Translations under genes and position numbers: made by a program | From: Hypoxylon rubiginosum | Lineage: Eukaryota > Ascomycota > Sordariomycetes > Xylariales > Hypoxylaceae | DNA: 64,000 nucleotides | Assembly: GCA_902806565.1 (NCBI GenBank) | Contig: CADCXA010000025.1 | Coordinates: forward strand, 434,001-498,000 | Direction: 5' to 3' | Shown here: piece after piece, positions 58,236-64,000 of the stretch | Layout: each line of letters starts with the position of its first letter | Position numbering within the stretch: position 1 is the first letter of the stretch | Notes under the pieces: generated by a model | The model's database searches: none | Seen by the model: the letters and a program-made list of their open reading frames with translations, nothing else | Told to the model about the DNA's origin: nothing

Positions 58236-59832
58236 GGTTATTTTATAACGCAGTAGTTTCGTCGATTTATGTATATCAAACTGACTCTATCTTCAGAGAC
58301 TATGTAGTTCGAGCTCAAGAGAGTGAGGGAATATGGCTACATTATATATAAAGCGTCTCCCATAACCCCTGGGCTACCCTTGCGGGGTGGTAACCTTACG
58401 AAGCAACATTGTATCTATCATAGAGCGACATACAAGACCCTGGTACTTAGAATATAGTCTGGGCGACGCACGTGAGTACCGAACCTCCCTGAATAGCATC
58501 GTTTCGCATCTTTGTTTTCACCCGCTTCTGGGTTCATAATCCTCTGCAGCAAGTGTAAGGATGCGATTAGTGAGTAGTCCGAGACCCCGAGAGAGCCCGT
58601 ACTCGTATAGGCGGCGGTACCTTTTTGCTATGCTATGCAAGCTTCATCAAATAGGCCAACGGATGGCGGCGCAGAGGTTTCTGGCCTGTATGCAGGAAAG
58701 GGGGATCGTGATGTACTGCCATTGCCAGCTACTACTGTCACCTTCCGGCATTTCAACCCGCATGCGGGTGCCAGGGACGCATGTATGATTTGTCGTGAAT
58801 GATCTAGCCCACCCGCAAGAGATCACGGGCGGGACCGTTCCCGGTACGTAAGATTGCAGCTTTTCCCATATTTACGCCGCATGTGATAGGCAGTGTAGAA
58901 TCGGCTCTGGCCTCTCCCGTAGTTTAAGCATAACTTATCTTGCCGCTGCTGCTCCCCGCTTATATGTATAGGCAGTCAGGCAGTATATACCTCGATGATA
59001 GTCCCCGGTTACATCCTGGGCTACAAATAGCGTAGCGTCTATCCGGTATGCATTCCGGTGCGGCAGGCTTGCCGTTATAGAAATGTTGACGAGCAGTTGA
59101 CGGGTTTTTCGAAGAATCCGAGATCCCCTCGCCTAGTGCTGGCCTGCCCGTCCCGTTTAATAGACAAGGGCCGGCATATCGTTGAGCCGCGCAAGCCGTA
59201 ATGTCCCCGAGCTCACTGACGACAACACACACCATTCTATAGATTTTTGCCCAGTTCACTTACAAATCAATACACAATTTCTCGTCAGAGATGGGCAAAA
59301 AGTATCGTCTGGGCCTGAGTGCAATTGCATCACTCTTTTATGTGAAAGAAAACGAGAAGGAAAAATATCAGCTCGATAATCAAGTTCCAGATGAGTTCAA
59401 GTGTTCTAGGCCCAGCCAAAGAACATGGGTTCAATACCTGGCGATCCCAGGGTTCTTGTTTTCTAAGTCCGAAGCGATAAGGTCATGTTTCCCTCTACCG
59501 GCAGATCGGCCGAGCGTGACGGCAACGAAGGACACAAAATCTTGGAATGATTGGACATATTGTGTAGTAATAATGCACATCTGTAGGAAATAAAACCATG
59601 TATGAGAGGACATGTAGAATGGGGGTATCATAATACACTCGAGCCCCTATTATGAAGACGCCTAACTCCACACCTCATGAAAGTCAGTGGTAGTGTTCTA
59701 TACATACCGTAGAGAAAGCAAGACTCGCTGTATCATAGCTGCTTTTCTCGTAATTCGCTAATCCCGTCTCGACCATTAATTCCGAAACTTGCAGAGCGCA
59801 TGGATCTGCATCGACAACTCCTCCTCGTGGTA
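58236..59832. other. Intergenic region
   Basis: 1.6 kb without a supported gene. Short frames on both strands (58960-59600) have no recognisable domain. The left end holds the P450 promoter. Confidence 0.45.
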
Positions 59833-61953
59833 TTACGTGCCAACCCTCACCCCCCTAGTTGAGGATTGAGCGCCCCTCTCAGTCGAACCACCAGCCCCGT
59901 CAGGACCCTGCGCAGCTCCGTTGTCTGGCTGACGAGGCATTAGGGGTTTCTTGGGGTCATACCCTACAGATTTGACAATTCCCAGCCCTTTAGTACGTCC
60001 CTCTCGAAATAACAGTCGGTCCCCGGGGGCCAAGTACTCCGGCCTCTGAACAAATTGAAACGCTACAGTGGCGCGATCGCCCGTTCGTATAAAAGGGCTA
60101 TCCACATCAATGATGGCGCAAGTCTGGGATACTGGCCCGACGTGAAGCATTGCTTGGTATTTAGTCTTGATAGTGGTAGCGTGCGAGAGGATTAGCACCT
60201 CGGCAACAAATTCGCGGTAGACCTTGGGAGGCGGCTGTCCTTCGATCTTTGGCAAAACAACCATCCCTTTCCTCACGTCTTTCCGCCTCACTTTCTTCAA
60301 TGCGAAACTAGCAGACTGGCCGGCAGAAGCAGCGGGGACGGTGATCCGTTTGCGCTCGATGGAACGAATGCTAGTTTGAGTAAATTGCCCAAGCGAATCG
60401 GGCCCGATTAGTACGCTGTCGCCAGTATGTACCACGCCGGACTTGACAATGCCGCTAACAACTGTCCCGACGAAAGGTACGGAGAAAGTATCGTTCACAT
60501 GAAATTCGAAAGGAGCGTCCGAATCGTAACGTCCATGATGCGGCAGGATATTCAAGAACGTACGGACGAGATCCAGGTTCTCACCAGTGACGTTGGAGAC
60601 CTGGAAGATAGGGCATATCCGCTGGCTCACGAACTGAGTAGCGGTGTTGATACACTCCTCGCGGTTGTTGATGAATATCGGCATTTTTCGCGCCGCCGGA
60701 GATTTCAGGATTTTGGTAATCTGCTGGATAGTCTGCTCCAAGATATTCGGAGGGCAAATATCAATTTTGGTAACTACTACCATAATTGGAACGTTCAAGG
60801 CCAATGCAATACCAAGATGCTCTTTGCTCATACCAATCAACCCGTTATTGGCCGCCACCATAAGCAGACAATAATTAGGGCTGCTGGAGAGGAGGCCAAA
60901 GACGGTGGTTCGCAAGTAGCGTTCGTGACCAGCCAAGTCGGTGAAGGTGATTACTTTCGCGCTACGTTTGCCAATCTCCTCCCACGAAAGTTTTCCTACA
61001 ACGCCGTCAGCAAAGAGCATGGCGATGGGTGTAATCTAGAAGCCAACTCACTTCCGGGAGTGTCAGATGTGATGACCTTTCCCATGGTGTCAAAGCCCAT
61101 GATTTCCATCCCGACCGAGCTAGTCCGTCCAGTTTCAATCTCGTGTTTGTGACGGAAGAGATTGACACGGGCCTTCCCTCGTCCATCATCGAGGTCGCCT
61201 TTAACTAACACGCCGAGCATAGAGCTTTTTCCAGCATCAACTTGTCTAACATTTAGCATGCGCGGGAAACGCCTAGGGGTATTGCACAATCAATAGCTAA
61301 CCATTGCCAACCACAGCTATTCTGGTCTCGATGACATCCTCAATACTGGAAGGAGTCTGCCGTATTAATATTTTGCCAGTACAATCTGTGTCTTTACTCT
61401 GGTTCCCTGCTGTTGTTGACTCGGCCTCGGCTCCACCCCCGACATTCTTGGTTAGAAGGACGTCGCAGTCGGCGTGTACTGCCTTGGCGGTTTGTTTTAA
61501 TCGGTCTAATGCAGTATTCCACTCATCGAGAGTGAGGCGCATTGACTCGCCGTTGTTCTCGAATCCCAAGTCGAATACCGCCTCGCGATGCCCCTCCACG
61601 AGTCGGTCTGCGATATGGTCTGCGAGTTTCCGTTGGGCTGTCGCATCGTCGGCGGGGGCCAAGAGAAGTTCGCGAAGGGGGACGCTCGGCTCGGAGTCGC
61701 CTAGGTTCAAGGAGTCGAGTATGTCGAGCTCTTCGTGGTGCTCGATTGGGTTGGACTTGGCTGCCGCAGTGGCAGGCTTGGAGCTGGGGTATCGCAATGC
61801 TTGCTGCTTCTCTACAAACTCGGCAAAGTCGCTCAATGCCTAGACAATTAGCTGTGTCAGAATACCTTGCAAGATATTATATGAGTGATTTCATCCTACA
61901 GCTTCCCCTTTCCGCCGCTCGTGCGGCAATTGCTTCGCGCCTTTACTAGCCAT
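59833..61953 (-). CDS. GTPBP1/GTPBP2-like translational GTPase, 4 exons
   Basis: Exons (minus) 61900-61953, 61302-61839, 61052-61240 and 59833-60995 give 647 aa; all phases fit. The start ATG encodes [18 protein letters not shown]. Residues 20-190 are the family N-terminal region. The GTPase has G1 [15 protein letters not shown] (about 195), [15 protein letters not shown] (switch I), G3 [11 protein letters not shown] (about 283) and G4 VVTKIDI. EF-Tu-like beta-barrel domains II and III follow ([60 protein letters not shown]). The C-terminal tail is Gly/Ser-rich. Human GTPBP1/2 act in ribosome rescue and mRNA turnover; a cytosolic role in translation quality control is inferred. It is probably a conserved housekeeping gene. 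Confidence 0.93.
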
Positions 61954-63314
61954 ACTTGTTGATGGAGCGGAACTCGTAGATGGAGCATTAATACTGGTGT
62001 TTTCGGGTGATCATTGGAACCGCTAGTAAAATATGGATTGAAATGTCGGAAGAATGGAGTGTTCGGACTAGAACTACGAGCTTATAAGCCTTTAAAATAC
62101 GTTTGCGAGAGAAGAGTTCGAGTCATACGTCTATGAGTAACTATGAGTAACACGGCGAAGCTCGGGGACGTAGAAGGACACCGTCATAACTACCTCCGTT
62201 AAAGCCAAGACACCCTCCAGCGCCTCTCACGCTAGCCCCTTATCGATAACGATATAGTCCACTGAAACAGCATCGAAGATACGAGCGAGCCAATCACCTC
62301 ACCCTTTTTAAGAATATTACTGGGTATCTAAGTACATGTCACAAGGTGTTAAAGAATACCTAAGCAGTTTGCATGGTCTCGTTCAACTGCCACCATCGAT
62401 GAGATTTTATTGCAGACAATCACAACTGAATGCTACCAACTACAATACCTCGGAGAGATTCAACCCGCGGATTGGTATCAACTTCTCTTTATTTCATTAG
62501 TACTGCCACAATTTCACTGGCCAATCAGACACTTAGAATCGCCCCGCACTTTTTGACCTTTTCCTTTACGATTCTATCGCTCCAGGTCTAGGAATAATAC
62601 AAATAGGATATAAAGGTTACGCAAAACAAGCTTTATTAGACTATACTAATTATTAATATTTTTAAGAGGTAATGGAAAAGATTAATTAATTCTACAAAGA
62701 ATTTAAAGGATATGCGTCAAGGTGTGGCTAGCCAATCAGAGCCTTCAAAAGCTCAGACTCATCTGTAGCGTAAAGGAAGCTCGGTGAAATCCCCCCCCTT
62801 TTTCCCGGCCGAAGGACGGGTCACGCAGCTAGTATATCTAACCTGCCTACCTCGTAGTAACTACCTATCACAAAGAGAAGGGCTCTCAACAGGAGAAATA
62901 ACAGGTCAGTTACCGTAGAAGCAGCATCTCAATGTCTTAGAGTACCTTTTTATTGTTTAACAATCACAAACTGCTGGTATAAGGGTTACGTTAACTTAAA
63001 AAGACGTGTTCCAGAGAACAATGCTATTGTCACTTTCGCCAGCCCTTTGATGTACGAACAATCTAAGCAGTGTAATTCATAATAATCCCTTGCTGGGGGG
63101 GATCAACAAAGCCATTGTACGAAGCTACAAAAACATAAACACTGTTCACAAACTGAACAGGTTCTTGAGAAGTATATAAGTTTGCCGACGTAGCGACTTT
63201 TAGTTATACCTTTACATAGACCAAATTCGTCCCTATTCTCAAGAGCATAATTACCTAGATCACCTCACGGGAAAAGACAGTCTCTCAGTGTTTTTTTTTA
63301 GTATAACATCCAAG
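61954..63314. promoter_or_regulatory. Intergenic and promoter region of the small gene at 63315
   Basis: No gene is seen. It contains a duplicated CTATGAGTAA (about 62131), two GCCAATCAGA elements (62520-62529 and 62731-62740), very AT-rich DNA at 62630-62720, an inverted repeat CTGTTCA-CAAAC-TGAACAG (63142-63160) and a TATATAAG box (63173-63180). Confidence 0.5.
63142..63160. promoter_or_regulatory. 7-bp inverted repeat upstream of a TATA box
   Basis: CTGTTCA and TGAACAG are perfect inverted copies with a 5-base spacer, ending 12 bp before TATATAAG. This is the shape of a binding site for a dimeric transcription factor. Confidence 0.4.
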
Positions 63315-63542
63315 ATGCCTCAGTCTACTCCTGGCGGTGCTGGTAAGCCCAAGTGGTTTAACAACTCGCTCAACACCAAGTATCCGGCGAACTCGACGGC
63401 CAATGTTGACAAGTCTAGGCAGCCGGGTCACGCGAGGCCGAAGCATTCAGATAAATCGACTTCAATCAGTCCGTTTAGAGCTACTGGTGGGGATGTCTAC
63501 ATGGGTTACGAAAAGGAGCCGCAGCCTCGGCAGCCGAAGTAA
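63315..63542 (+). CDS. Small hypothetical protein, 75 aa
   Basis: The frame starts at ATG 63315 (MPQSTPGGAGKPKWFNNSLNTK) and ends at TAA 63542. A well-placed TATA box (63173-63180) and a pyrimidine-rich leader lie upstream, and the composition is coding-like (high GC against AT-rich flanks). The protein is polar and disordered, rich in Pro, Lys, Ser, Asn and Gly, with a basic stretch (SRQPGHARPKHSDK). It has no signal peptide, membrane span or cysteine. The stop codon lies inside a GTAAGT, so an intron could remove it and extend the protein, but I found no convincing next exon. The family is not recognised. Confidence 0.55.
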   Translation: MPQSTPGGAGKPKWFNNSLNTKYPANSTANVDKSRQPGHARPKHSDKSTSISPFRATGGDVYMGYEKEPQPRQPK

Positions 63543-64000
63543 GTACTAAGTTGTAGGTATCCATTTACTTCTCACAAAGCAATTCATGAAATTGTATAGG
63601 CTCCTAGCTTAAGTAATGAAATAAAAGCCCCTAGTCATATAAATATTAAATTTCGAGTGTTATTAAAGCCATGTGAATTAAATACGGATCAGTTTTTCCT
63701 TACTTACCGGCTACCTACCTCATAAAATACGTGGGTAGGTGCCCAATAAAAGCACCTGCTTTAATTATGTATAAATCAGCGGCATAGAATAGGTACAGAC
63801 TCTCACCATCAACTTAACAGTTTCTACGTGTATAGGCTAGTCTTACTATCTCTTCCAACATCTCGCTTCTCATCATCTCCTTAGTAGAAAATTTGAACTC
63901 GGGTGTTGCTGATCTTATTAACTAGGGGCGAGTCTTATTATATATAGGCTCATCCAGCCCTTCCCTCAGGCCTAGTCTCTATGTATCGTAGTCAGTCTTG
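63543..64000. other. Right edge, no gene seen
   Basis: AT-rich DNA with CTACCTACCTC and GGGTAGGTG motifs (about 63710-63750). Pyrimidine-rich sequence at 63840-63890 could be the leader of a gene beyond the window. Confidence 0.35.

Noticed and set aside
58960..59600. Several 60-100 codon frames on both strands
   Set aside because: No family, no shared codon bias with true genes here and no promoter signals.
62580..62800. AT-rich block suspected to be a RIP-mutated transposon
   Set aside because: No terminal inverted repeats or transposase remnant could be read in any frame.

Overview
The window is nuclear DNA of a filamentous ascomycete (Pezizomycotina), most likely a Sordariomycete. Genes are split by short introns of about 48-165 bp with GTRNGT donors and CTAAC-like branch sites. 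They alternate on both strands without operons. Fungal-only families are present: 2EXR, LysM-WSC, the CYP65-type P450, fungal Galpha-like proteins and ankyrin NLR-like proteins. Intergenic DNA repeatedly carries the TACCTAGGTA-type motif common in this class. I see no tRNA, rRNA, CRISPR array or intact transposon.

Left part (1-18 kb). The left edge holds a decayed minus-strand gene with CAA/CAG-to-stop changes that look like repeat-induced point mutation (RIP). Then come a two-exon F-box-like protein, a Pro-rich unknown protein, an F-box protein and a 2EXR protein. Two 5'-truncated genes (a rhodopsin/Pth11-like membrane protein and an FAD oxidoreductase) diverge from one junction near 9.45 kb. 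They are followed by a broken LysM-WSC gene, a small two-exon charged protein and a four-exon secreted GH35 beta-galactosidase.

A gene-poor block of about 7.4 kb (17.6-25.1 kb) contains a 69/60-bp alternating tandem repeat, a hairpin, a G-quadruplex-type G run, and a CT-rich leader-like segment with no long ORF.

Central part (25-36 kb). A coherent module holds a peroxisomal (PTS1) SidI/ACSF2-like acyl-CoA ligase, a siderophore-type MFS transporter and a full-length ABC-B transporter. The two transporters are divergent. Three perfect ATCWGATAA sites, the binding consensus of the iron GATA repressor SreA, lie only in the control regions of this module as far as a scan by eye shows. It reads as an iron-regulated siderophore locus and is the strongest biological finding here.

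Right part (38-64 kb). This holds a zinc alcohol dehydrogenase, an RNase H-fold protein, a protein joining a fungal N-terminal helical (NLR-type) domain to a Galpha-like GTPase without the catalytic Arg and Gln, a PL20 glucuronan lyase, a trypsin-fold protease, an alpha/beta hydrolase, a helical-domain ankyrin protein with an apparent frameshift, a six-exon cytochrome P450, a GTPBP1/2-like translational GTPase and a small unknown gene. A degenerate dispersed repeat has one copy near 19.4 kb and one near 50.5 kb.

Exon boundaries were inferred by eye from splice signals, reading phase and family expectation. All junctions given keep the reading frame unless a break is stated.
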